Positions 14,338 to 21,903 of a DNA stretch of 37,810 bases are shown here, one piece after another (positions within the stretch are counted from its first letter, which is position 1; every line of letters starts with the position of its first letter). The position numbers and the translations under genes were made by a program. Under the pieces are notes generated by a model. That model saw only the letters and a program-made list of their open reading frames with translations. It did not search any database and was not told the origin of the DNA. Source of the stretch: Clostridia bacterium (GTDB lineage: Bacteria; Bacillota; Clostridia; Oscillospirales; Acutalibacteraceae); assembly GCA_017432485.1 (NCBI GenBank), contig JAFRJB010000123.1:1-37810 (forward strand). Reading direction: 5' to 3'.

Positions 14338-15423
14338 ATGATTTGTCCTAAATGTGCAGCAACAATTCAAGATGATTCAAAATTTTGTCCTTATTGCGGG
14401 GAGAATTTTGAAGAAAAGAAACAGGTAGACGATATGTATGCGGCAGAGTCTGTTTCTTCCGGCAGAAAGTCGGTTTTTGAACCGTTAGACAGTGACCAAA
14501 CTCAAAATGTCTATGCACAAAGTACTGTCGAAAACCAAAACGTGGCAAAAATCAAAAAATCATCTCAAAAGAATAAGGTTATTATTATAGTTGCGGCTAT
14601 TGTTCTTGTGCTGATTCTTTTTGCAATCATTATGGGGGTGTTGTCAGATAAAAAAAGCAAGCGAGAAAGCCAAAACAATGCCGGCATTACTTCGTCTGTA
14701 AAAGTTCCTGAATATGCGATAACATTAAGAGTTAAAAGTGTTCCGAATATTGTTTTTAGCACATATGATATTAAAATTTATATTGACAATGAAGCAAAAG
14801 GCACACTTAAGAATGGCGATACACAGGCGTATTCATTGACACTTGAAGAAGGAAACCATACCCTTATGGCTTGTAGCGCAGATGATTCTTCTGTAAAAGG
14901 AAAAGTCTCATTTGACGTCAAGAAAGATGCCAAGCTTCAGTTTGAAATTAGTAGCAAAAGTGATGAGATTGAAATAGAATCCGTTACGTTCGAGGAGGAT
15001 ACTACTGTCGAAACGACACAAAATACGACTGAAGCAGAAGAAAATATTCCTTTTTCAACAAATGATAATAAAACTGCCAAAAAAGGCAGTTCCGGTGTCT
15101 ATGCATATAACAATAGAGGCAGCCAATATCAAGTTTACTATATTATTGATTTTGATGCCGGCTATGTCTACTATTTTACGGACGGCAACGGAGAAAATGG
15201 TTGCGAGAAAGTCAAGATAGAATCGGGTAATCTAAATGACACAGTGATAATAACTTATCACGATGACGGAACAACTTGGTCTTATGGATTGCATTTTAAG
15301 TATAAAGAGCATCCTGAACATTTGATTGTGCAGGATAATGATTGTTTTGATTGGGATTTTTATCCGACAGATTTGGAAAAAGCCATGGCGCTCAAAGCAA
15401 CAAAGAAAATAGTAGAGTATTAA
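14338..15423 (+). CDS. Zinc-ribbon, single-pass membrane protein
   Basis: A 361-residue protein with no assigned function. The N-terminus MICPKCAATIQDDSKFCPYC is a zinc ribbon (C-x2-C..C-x2-C). A Ser/Gln/Asn-rich linker leads to a Lys-flanked hydrophobic segment at about 80-100 (VIIIVAAIVLVLILFAIIMG). Outside is a beta-rich region (about 120-200, PEGA-like around YIDNEAKGTLKNGD), a Thr/Glu-rich linker, then a C-terminal domain rich in Tyr and Asp. The zinc ribbon should face the cytoplasm and the bulk the outside. It is clearly more AT-rich than luxS and the kinase gene around it. AAAAGGAG precedes the ATG. Confidence 0.75.
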   Translation: MICPKCAATIQDDSKFCPYCGENFEEKKQVDDMYAAESVSSGRKSVFEPLDSDQTQNVYAQSTVENQNVAKIKKSSQKNKVIIIVAAIVLVLILFAIIMGVLSDKKSKRESQNNAGITSSVKVPEYAITLRVKSVPNIVFSTYDIKIYIDNEAKGTLKNGDTQAYSLTLEEGNHTLMACSADDSSVKGKVSFDVKKDAKLQFEISSKSDEIEIESVTFEEDTTVETTQNTTEAEENIPFSTNDNKTAKKGSSGVYAYNNRGSQYQVYYIIDFDAGYVYYFTDGNGENGCEKVKIESGNLNDTVIITYHDDGTTWSYGLHFKYKEHPEHLIVQDNDCFDWDFYPTDLEKAMALKATKKIVEY

Positions 15424-15437
15424 TTGCAGAGAAAAAT

Positions 15438-15476
15438 AAAGCCGCTTGCTTTTAAGCAAGAGTGGCTTTTTCTTTT
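15438..15476 (+). terminator. Terminator of the zinc-ribbon gene
   Basis: AAAGCCGCTTGC / GCAAGAGTGGCTTT hairpin followed by a T-rich run. Confidence 0.8.
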
Positions 15477-15483
15477 TGCTTGC

Positions 15484-15513
15484 TTGACGACATCAATATA
15501 AAAAGAGTATAAT
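15484..15513 (+). promoter_or_regulatory. Promoter for the phosphorelay operon
   Basis: TTGACG (15484-15489), 18-bp spacer, TATAAT (15508-15513). Confidence 0.7.
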
Positions 15514-15565
15514 ATAAGGTAACGCGTGTTTAAACAGCACATTATTTTGCAAAGGAACAATCATT

Positions 15566-17653
15566 ATGCCGAACAGAGAGCAAATATTTTCCCAAGACAG
15601 TTTCGGGAGCGCATTGGAGTGGCTGGGAGAGCAAATGCCCGGCGGCTTCTTTATCTACCGCGCCTCGGATGAAGAAATCCTCTATATCAACAAACCCGCG
15701 CTGCATATTTTCGGCTGCGAGAATATGGAGCAGTTTGCCGCAATGACCGGCAATACTTTTAAAGGGCTTGTGTACCCGGAAGATTATGAAAGCATTCGCG
15801 TTTCCATTAATAAGCAAATTCAAGAAAACAGTATAGAAAAATTAGACTGCGTAGAATACCGCATTGTGCGCCGCGACGGTGCCGTTCGCTGGTTAGAGGA
15901 CTACGGGCACTACCACGATAGTCCCGAAACCGGCGGTGTATACTATGTGTTCATAACCGACATTACCGAAAGGCATGTGCAGTTTGAAGAAGAGCAGCTG
16001 CTCCGTGAGCAGCAGGACAAAATGATTACCGCTTTGGCATCCGACTACCGCAGCGTATACCATGTGGACTTGGATGAAAACGATGCCGTGTGCTATCGCG
16101 AAGACGCGACAGAATCTGAAAAATTCTCTGCCGGTGAGCATTTTGCTTACTACGAAAACTTTGTGCAGTATGCGCAACAGGTGGTGGATGAACAGTATCG
16201 AGAGGGCTTTTTAAACTTCATCTTGCCGGATAATATTCGCAAAAGTTTGCTCACCGAACCGATTATCGCCTACCGCTATTTAGCGCATAGAGACGGGAAA
16301 GATTATTATGAAATGATTCGTATGGCAGGCGTGCGCCACCCTGCCGACAGAGATGATAATATTGTGCATGCCGTCGGTTTGGGGATGACGGTCATTGACA
16401 CCGAAATGCGCGCCTCCATGGCAAGCCGGCAGGCGATTACCGATGCCCTTGCCGTTGCAGAAGCGGCAAACAAGGCGAAGACGGTGTTTTTATCTAACAT
16501 GAGCCACGAAATCCGCACCCCGATGAATGCGATTATCGGCTTAAACAGCTTGGCGCTGATGGATGAAAGCTTAAGTGAGGCAACCAGGGAACAGCTGCTC
16601 AAAATTGATGAAAGCGCCCACCATTTGCTCACACTCATTAATGATATTTTAGATATGTCCCGCATCGAATCGGGCAGAATGGCGCTCAAAAAAGAAGAAT
16701 TCTCTTTAAGCGCCCTTCTCGAACAAATCACCAATATGATGCAGTCCCAGTGCCGCGATAAGGGCTTAAGCTTTGAATGCCGCTTCTCCGAGGAACTCGG
16801 CGAGCGTTATATTGGCGATGCGATGAAAATTAAGCAGGTGCTCATCAATATTTTGAGTAATGCCATTAAGTTTACCGAGGCACCCGGCACAGTGTGGTTT
16901 ACGGCGGAAAGAGTTGCCGATTATAAAAACCAATCGACATTGCGCTTTACGGTTAAAGACACGGGTGTCGGTATGGATGAAGCATTTTTAGAGCACATTT
17001 TTGAGCCCTTTACCCAAGAAGAGTCCAGCCGCTCCAATAAATTCGGCAGCACGGGCTTGGGGATGGCAATTACCAAAAATATTGTCGATTTGCTCAACGG
17101 CACCATTACCGTGGAAAGCGAAAAAGGTGTCGGCTCTACCTTTACGGTTACCATCACTATCCGCAACAGCGATGCCGCCGGCAGCAACATACCGGAGCCG
17201 GCAGAAAAAGCGGCAGCGCCCGAGAGCGAACAAAGTGCCCCGGCAAATATCCTCGCAGGCAAGCGGGTGCTTCTTGCAGAGGATATGCTTATCAATGCCG
17301 AAATCATGAAACAGGTATTAGATATGTGGGAGATGGAGGTTGTCTATGTCGAGCACGGCAAAGCGGCATTAGATGCGTTTAGCGCGCAGGAAGAAGGATA
17401 CTTTGATGTGGTATTGATGGATGTGCGCATGCCGGTGATGGACGGGTTAGAGGCAACAAAAGCCATCCGCGCTTTAGAGCGGGAAGATGCCCGACAGGTG
17501 CCGATTATTGCCTTAACGGCAAACGCCTTTGATGAAGACATGAAGCGCTCTTTACAGGCGGGGATGAATGCACATCTCTCCAAACCGGTAGAATTTGAAC
17601 AGTTGAAAGCCACCTTGGAGTCTTTTATACAACCCGCGGCTGCCGAGGCATGA
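15566..17653 (+). CDS. Cytoplasmic PAS hybrid sensor histidine kinase
   Basis: A 695-residue hybrid kinase without membrane segments. A PAS domain at about 20-135 (GGFFIYRASDEEILYINKPA to FITDITER) is followed by a second, poorly conserved sensor-like region (about 150-285). The dimerisation/phosphoacceptor domain has H314 in FLSNMSHEIRTPMN. The ATPase domain shows the N box (NILSNAIKFTE), G1 (DTGVGMDE) and G2 (GSTGLGMAI). A REC domain (about 570-690) has the acceptor Asp at 619 in VVLMDVRMPVMDG. It is the first gene of a set with a REC-EAL protein and an Hpt, so phosphate likely passes H314 to D619 to Hpt. The input signal is not readable. Confidence 0.93.
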   Translation: MPNREQIFSQDSFGSALEWLGEQMPGGFFIYRASDEEILYINKPALHIFGCENMEQFAAMTGNTFKGLVYPEDYESIRVSINKQIQENSIEKLDCVEYRIVRRDGAVRWLEDYGHYHDSPETGGVYYVFITDITERHVQFEEEQLLREQQDKMITALASDYRSVYHVDLDENDAVCYREDATESEKFSAGEHFAYYENFVQYAQQVVDEQYREGFLNFILPDNIRKSLLTEPIIAYRYLAHRDGKDYYEMIRMAGVRHPADRDDNIVHAVGLGMTVIDTEMRASMASRQAITDALAVAEAANKAKTVFLSNMSHEIRTPMNAIIGLNSLALMDESLSEATREQLLKIDESAHHLLTLINDILDMSRIESGRMALKKEEFSLSALLEQITNMMQSQCRDKGLSFECRFSEELGERYIGDAMKIKQVLINILSNAIKFTEAPGTVWFTAERVADYKNQSTLRFTVKDTGVGMDEAFLEHIFEPFTQEESSRSNKFGSTGLGMAITKNIVDLLNGTITVESEKGVGSTFTVTITIRNSDAAGSNIPEPAEKAAAPESEQSAPANILAGKRVLLAEDMLINAEIMKQVLDMWEMEVVYVEHGKAALDAFSAQEEGYFDVVLMDVRMPVMDGLEATKAIRALEREDARQVPIIALTANAFDEDMKRSLQAGMNAHLSKPVEFEQLKATLESFIQPAAAEA

Positions 17654-17693
17654 ATCAAACGCAAAACACACAACACAAGGGGAGAAATAACGC

Positions 17694-19391
17694 ATGACAC
17701 AAAGCCGCAAAGTATTTGGCAGGCGACAAATATTGATTGTTGAGGATGAGATGATCAATCGCGAAATCCTCGGCAATCTGCTTGCGCAGGAATATGAGAC
17801 CGTGTTTGCCGCCGATGGCGATGAAGCCATAGAAAAAATGAAAGAATACCGGCAGACCCTTTCGCTGGTCTTGCTGGATTTGATTATGCCGAAGAAAAAC
17901 GGTTTAGAAGTACTTACATATGTAAAGAATGACCCGCAGTTAAAACAAATCCCGGTCATTGTGATGACTTCCGATGCAAAGTCGGAAGTGGAGAGCCTGC
18001 ACCTCGGCGCGGCGGATTTCATTCCGAAACCCTACCCGCAGCCGGATGTGATTATGGCGCGTGTGCGCCGCTCGATTGAACTCTCGGAAGACAGAATGAT
18101 TATCAACGCCACCGAGCGCGACCCCCTGACAGAACTCTATAATCGCGAATATTTTTACCGCTATGCCGAGCAGTTTGATATTCACCACCCCACGGTGCAG
18201 ACCGATGCGATTGTGCTTGATATCTATCACTTTCACACCATCAATGAGAGATTTGGCACCAAATACGGCGATGACGTGCTGCGCCTGATGGCGCGCAAGC
18301 TGCGCGAATTTGCGGCGCCTTCGGGCGGGATTGTCTGCCACCGAGAGGCGGATGCTTTTATGGTGTATGCGCCGCACGGATTGGATTATATTGAAATGTT
18401 GGCAAGTGTTTCAAATGCGCTTAACAACTATGTCGGTTCTCACAACCGCGTTCGCTTGCGTATGGGTGTGTATGACACGGTCGACAGAGAGCTGCCGATT
18501 GAGCGTCGGTTTGACAGGGCGAGCGAGGCGTGCGATACGGTCAAATCCGGCTATTCCGGCAATATCGGCTTTTTCGATAACGCCATGCATGAAAAGGAGC
18601 TCTACGCCGAACAGCTTATTGAGGATTTCCCGCGCGCGATAGAAACCAAGCAATTTGCCGTCTACTATCAGCCGAAATACAATGTGCAGGCAGAGTCACC
18701 CGCTTTAGTCAGTGCCGAAGCACTCGTGCGCTGGAACCATCCGACACTCGGGTGCGTTTCACCCGGCGAGTTTATTCCGCTGTTTGAAGAAAACGGGCTT
18801 ATTCGCAAGCTTGATAATTATGTTTGGAACGAAGTGGCGGCGCAAGTTAAAGCGTGGAAAGCGCGCTATGGTGCTGCCGTTCCGGTTTCCGTCAATGTTT
18901 CAAGAGCAGATATATTCGACCCGATGATTGTGGATACTTTAAAAACCATTATCCAGAAAAACGGGCTTTCGAATAAAGATTTGTTACTGGAAATCACAGA
19001 GTCGGCGTATACCAAAAACGCCGAACAGATTATTAAAACGGTCAATGCGTTAAGAGAACTCGGCTTTTTGATTGAAATGGATGATTTCGGCACGGGCTAT
19101 TCATCATTAAATATGATTTCCGCACTGCCTATTGATGTGCTGAAAATGGATATGGTATTTATTCAGCAGGCGTTTGCCAAAACACAAGATACGAAACTCA
19201 TTGAAATAATTATTGATATTGCCAAGTATCTTAGCGTGCCGGTCGTTGCCGAGGGCGTGGAAACGCGCGAACAAATGCTGGCACTCAAGGAAATGGGCTG
19301 CGATATCATACAAGGCTATTATTTTTCAAAACCGCTGCCGCCCGGCGAGTTTGAAGCATTGTGGGAGGGAACACGAAATGTTGACAATTGA
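17694..19391 (+). CDS. Response regulator REC-GGDEF(degenerate)-EAL
   Basis: A 565-residue output protein. REC (about 8-130) has acceptor D62 in LVLLDLIMPKKNG. The GGDEF domain (about 145-290) is recognisable from DPLTELYNREYF but its signature is HREADAFMVY, so it has lost the catalytic GGDEF and is probably regulatory. The EAL domain (about 310-560) keeps the motifs of an active c-di-GMP phosphodiesterase: EALVRW, NVS, ITESA, MDDFGTGYSS, KMDM, AEGVET and QGYYFSKPL. Inference: phosphorylation controls hydrolysis of c-di-GMP. The gene follows the kinase by 40 bp and overlaps the Hpt gene by 14 bp. Confidence 0.93.
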   Translation: MTQSRKVFGRRQILIVEDEMINREILGNLLAQEYETVFAADGDEAIEKMKEYRQTLSLVLLDLIMPKKNGLEVLTYVKNDPQLKQIPVIVMTSDAKSEVESLHLGAADFIPKPYPQPDVIMARVRRSIELSEDRMIINATERDPLTELYNREYFYRYAEQFDIHHPTVQTDAIVLDIYHFHTINERFGTKYGDDVLRLMARKLREFAAPSGGIVCHREADAFMVYAPHGLDYIEMLASVSNALNNYVGSHNRVRLRMGVYDTVDRELPIERRFDRASEACDTVKSGYSGNIGFFDNAMHEKELYAEQLIEDFPRAIETKQFAVYYQPKYNVQAESPALVSAEALVRWNHPTLGCVSPGEFIPLFEENGLIRKLDNYVWNEVAAQVKAWKARYGAAVPVSVNVSRADIFDPMIVDTLKTIIQKNGLSNKDLLLEITESAYTKNAEQIIKTVNALRELGFLIEMDDFGTGYSSLNMISALPIDVLKMDMVFIQQAFAKTQDTKLIEIIIDIAKYLSVPVVAEGVETREQMLALKEMGCDIIQGYYFSKPLPPGEFEALWEGTRNVDN

Positions 19392-19725
19392 AGCATTACA
19401 AGCGCAAGGCGTGAACACCGAAGAAGGTTTGGCGCGCTGCTTAAATAACGAAGGCTTTTATTTAAACCTTGTCGGCAAAGCACTTGAGGATGACAACTTC
19501 GATCAGCTGGCACCCGCTGTTAACAGCGGCGACCTGAAAAAGGGGTTTGAAATTGCCCATTCTCTCAAAGGCGTTTTGGGTAACTTGGCGCTCACTCCGC
19601 TTTATGAAGCGGTTGCCGAAATTACCGAGCTGCTGCGCGCTGAAACACAAACGGACTATGCGCCGTATTTGGAAAAGATAGAGCAAGCGCATGCATCCTT
19701 TTTGCAGCTGCGCGATGCTGAATAA
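19378..19725 (+). CDS. Histidine phosphotransfer (Hpt) protein
   Basis: A 115-residue four-helix Hpt. The phosphoacceptor is H61 in FEIAHSLKGVLGNL, the standard Hpt signature HxxKG. GGGAGGGA at 19363-19370 precedes ATG 19378, which lies inside the last codons of the REC-EAL gene, so the two are translationally coupled. The longer frame from 19213 is the shadow of the EAL gene. It is the link expected between the REC of the hybrid kinase and that of the EAL protein. Confidence 0.9.
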   Translation: MLTIEALQAQGVNTEEGLARCLNNEGFYLNLVGKALEDDNFDQLAPAVNSGDLKKGFEIAHSLKGVLGNLALTPLYEAVAEITELLRAETQTDYAPYLEKIEQAHASFLQLRDAE

Positions 19726-19742
19726 TAGATGAAAATATATAA

Positions 19743-19777
19743 AGGCTGTCTCCGAAACAGAGACAGCCTGTTTTTAT
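19743..19777 (+). terminator. Terminator of the phosphorelay operon
   Basis: AGGCTGTCTC / GAGACAGCCT hairpin, loop CGAAACA, then GTTTTTAT. Confidence 0.9.
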
Positions 19778-19796
19778 ATCCCCACGGGGATATCAT

Positions 19797-19849
19797 GCGG
19801 AATGCGGCGTTCGGAATGCGGAATTGGAGGTGGCGTTGCAAAGCAACGC
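19797..19849. repeat. GCGGAAT heptamer tract and palindrome
   Basis: GCGGAAT GCGGCGT TCGGAAT GCGGAAT (19797-19824), then GGAGGTG and GCGTTGCAAAGCAACGC (19833-19849), the same 17-mer as at 8647. The rest of the gap to 19967 shows nothing I can name. Confidence 0.8.
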
Positions 19850-19967
19850 ATTATAGGAGCTATGTCTTTTCGTCATTTTAAAAATTAGAGAAAACTCTTT
19901 TTTACTAAAATAGTTTTTGCCGGTGATTGATTTTATGAGGGGTGAAAGATAAAAATCGAAAAAACGG

Positions 19968-19996
19968 TTGACAAACGAAAATATGTTTGATAAAAT
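19968..19996 (+). promoter_or_regulatory. Promoter with candidate OhrR operator
   Basis: Consensus TTGACA (19968-19973), 17-bp spacer, TAAAAT (19991-19996). CAAAC (19972-19976) and GTTTG (19985-19989) form an inverted repeat across the spacer, a good position for an autoregulating repressor such as OhrR. Confidence 0.75.
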
Positions 19997-20030
19997 ATAA
20001 TTGCATAAAACACAAATAGGAGATGAATCT

Positions 20031-20468
20031 ATGTCTTACAACTACCGCGAAGCCATGAAATTGGAAAATCAGTTGTGTTTCCCGCTGTATGCGGCAGCCA
20101 GAAATGCGGTCAACCTCTATACCCCTTTGCTGAAACCCTTGGGTTTAACCTACACGCAGTACATCGTTTTTTTGGTGCTGTGGGAGCAAGACGGCATTAC
20201 GGTCGGCACATTGGGAGAAAAACTGATGCTCGACAACGGCACCCTTTCGCCCCTGCTCAAAAAAATGCAGCAGGCGGGTTACATTGAGCGCCGCCGCAGC
20301 AATGAAGATGAGCGCGTGGTGGAAATCACCCTCACCGAAAAAGGGCGGCAGTTGCAGCAGCAGGCAAAGGACATTCCCCTACAAGCGGCGGGCTGTGTAG
20401 ACTTCCCGCGCGAAAAAGCCGAACAACTGTATACTCTGTTATATGAATTGTTACAAGCACAAAATTAA
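20031..20468 (+). CDS. ohrR: OhrR-like MarR family peroxide sensor
   Basis: A 145-residue winged-helix repressor of the MarR family. The N-terminal LENQLCFPLYAAAR with Cys16 matches the reactive Cys of OhrR, which senses organic peroxides. The DNA-binding part is visible as LTYTQYIVFLVLWE, VGTLGEKLMLDNGTLSPLLKKMQ and the wing RRSNEDERVVEITLT. AGGAGATG precedes ATG 20031. It leads an operon with a thiol peroxidase, a flavodoxin and a rubrerythrin-like gene, which fits a local peroxide-responsive regulator acting on its own promoter. Only one further Cys is present (CVDF, late), so a one-Cys or mixed disulfide mechanism is possible. Confidence 0.88.
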   Translation: MSYNYREAMKLENQLCFPLYAAARNAVNLYTPLLKPLGLTYTQYIVFLVLWEQDGITVGTLGEKLMLDNGTLSPLLKKMQQAGYIERRRSNEDERVVEITLTEKGRQLQQQAKDIPLQAAGCVDFPREKAEQLYTLLYELLQAQN

Positions 20469-20490
20469 TATTAAAAGGAGGCGTAAACAG

Positions 20491-21036
20491 ATGAAAACGG
20501 TTTATGATTTTACGGTCAAAGACAGAAAGGGCAACGATGTCAGCTTGTCCGACTACCAAGGCAAGGTATTGCTTATTGTCAATACGGCAACGGGCTGCGG
20601 CTTTACCCCGCACTATGAGCCTTTGGAAGAAATGTACAGAGATTTCAAAGACAAGGGCTTGGAAATCCTGGATTTCCCCTGCAACCAATTTGCCAACCAG
20701 GCGCCCGGCAGTGCCGAAGAAATTCATGAATTTTGCACTCTCAAATTCGGTGCGGATTTCCCGCAGTTTAAGAAAATTGATGTCAATGGCGAAACCGCTG
20801 ACCCGCTGTTTGCCTTCTTAGCAACCGAAAAGCCTTTTGAGGGCTTTGAAAAAGGTTTGAAAACCCTGGCACTCAAGCAGGCATCTAAAGTATTTAATAA
20901 AAAATACGGTGATAAAGCCTACATCCAGTGGAATTTCACCAAGTTCTTAATCGACCGCGAAGGCAAGGTTGTGGCGCGCTTTGAGCCCACTACCGATATG
21001 GGCGAAGTCAGACAGGCAGTGGAAGCCCTGTTATAA
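20491..21036 (+). CDS. Glutathione peroxidase family thiol peroxidase
   Basis: A 181-residue enzyme of the GPx family. The peroxidatic residue is Cys, not selenocysteine, in NTATGCGFTPHYEPL; Gln in FPCNQFANQAPG and Trp-Asn in IQWNFTKFL complete the site. FPCNQF carries the second Cys that is usual in thioredoxin-dependent members, so the likely reductant is thioredoxin rather than glutathione. AAAGGAGG lies 8 nt before ATG 20491. It is the second gene of the ohrR operon, with a 22-bp gap. Confidence 0.94.
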   Translation: MKTVYDFTVKDRKGNDVSLSDYQGKVLLIVNTATGCGFTPHYEPLEEMYRDFKDKGLEILDFPCNQFANQAPGSAEEIHEFCTLKFGADFPQFKKIDVNGETADPLFAFLATEKPFEGFEKGLKTLALKQASKVFNKKYGDKAYIQWNFTKFLIDREGKVVARFEPTTDMGEVRQAVEALL

Positions 21037-21054
21037 GCACAGGAGGTAAATGTG

Positions 21055-21471
21055 ATGAAGTATGCTGTCAGATACTACACGAAAACCGGCAATACCAAGC
21101 GCTTAGCCGAAGCGATTGGAGCGGAACTCGGCGTAGAAGCACTGCCCCTGAGTGCGCCGATAGAAGAGCCTGTGGATTTGCTTTTCTTGGGCAACTCCTA
21201 CTATGCTTTTAATATTGACCCGGAAGTTAAGGCGTTTATCGCGTCACTTGATAAAAATAAGGTCAAGCAAATTGTCAACTTCGGTTCTGCCGCCATGCTC
21301 AACTCCACCTACAAAAAGGTAAAGGCGGAGGCGGACAAAGTCGGCATTGCCATGTGCGAAAAGGAATTTCACTGTAAAGGGGAATTCAAGGGCATTCATA
21401 AGGGCAGACCCAACGCCGCCGATGAAAAGGCTGCTGCCGCTTTTGCCGCCCGCTTCAAGGTGAGCCGATGA
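21055..21471 (+). CDS. Flavodoxin family protein
   Basis: A 138-residue flavodoxin-like protein. YYTKTGNTKRLAEAIG holds the FMN phosphate loop T-K-T-G-N-T; LLFLGNSYYAFNIDPEVKAFI and IVNFGSAAMLNSTYKKV match the later strands and the flavin-contact loops. It probably passes electrons to the peroxide-defence proteins next to it. AGGAGG at 21041-21046 lies 8 nt before ATG 21055; a GTG just ahead is less likely. The stop overlaps the next start as ATGA. Confidence 0.85.
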   Translation: MKYAVRYYTKTGNTKRLAEAIGAELGVEALPLSAPIEEPVDLLFLGNSYYAFNIDPEVKAFIASLDKNKVKQIVNFGSAAMLNSTYKKVKAEADKVGIAMCEKEFHCKGEFKGIHKGRPNAADEKAAAAFAARFKVSR

Positions 21472-21851
21472 CAAAGAAGGATAGAAAAGTGCTCTTGAAA
21501 GCACAGCAGGGCGAACTGGATGCAGTCTTGATGTATAACGCTTTGACAGCTGCGGTGAAAAGAAAAAAAGATGCCCGCACCTTTCGGCAGTTAGCCGCGG
21601 AAGAAGGGCACCACGCGGCAGTTTTCAAAAAACTGACCGGGTAGACTTTAAAGCCGAAGAAAACAATGGCAATCGCATTGCCGTTTTTATATAAAGTGCT
21701 CGGCAGAAGGCGCCTTTACCCGCTGATTGCTCAGGGGGAATATAACGCGGTAAAATCCTATAAACCCGTTGCCAAAAAGTTCCCGCAAGTCAAAAGTGTT
21801 AAAGCCGATGAGCGCCGCCACGGCGATACGGTGATGCAATTATTATCTTAA
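21468..21851 (+). pseudogene. Rubrerythrin-like diiron protein interrupted by an in-frame amber codon
   Basis: Frame 21468-21851 would encode 127 residues if the single TAG at 21642-21644 were read through. The first half has GELDAVLMYNAL and AAEEGHHAAVF, the second QGEYNAVKSYKPV and ADERRHGDTV: one Glu helix and one ExxH-type helix each, which together make the four-helix diiron site of ferritin-like/rubrerythrin proteins. The first part (58 residues) starts at an ATGA overlap with the flavodoxin. The second could restart at ATG 21666 but has only a weak GAAGAAA. TAG is a normal stop in other genes here. It is a broken gene, a sequencing error, or a protein made as two halves. Confidence 0.7.
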
Positions 21852-21854
21852 ATA

Positions 21855-21891
21855 GAACCCCCCGACAGGCAAATGCTTGTCGGGGGGGTTA
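21855..21891. terminator. Bidirectional terminator between the ohrR operon and M28 gene
   Basis: CCCCCCGACA / TGTCGGGGGG hairpin between two convergent genes. Strong GC stem; U-tract short. Confidence 0.8.
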
Positions 21892-21903
21892 TGTATGTCG
21901 GTT

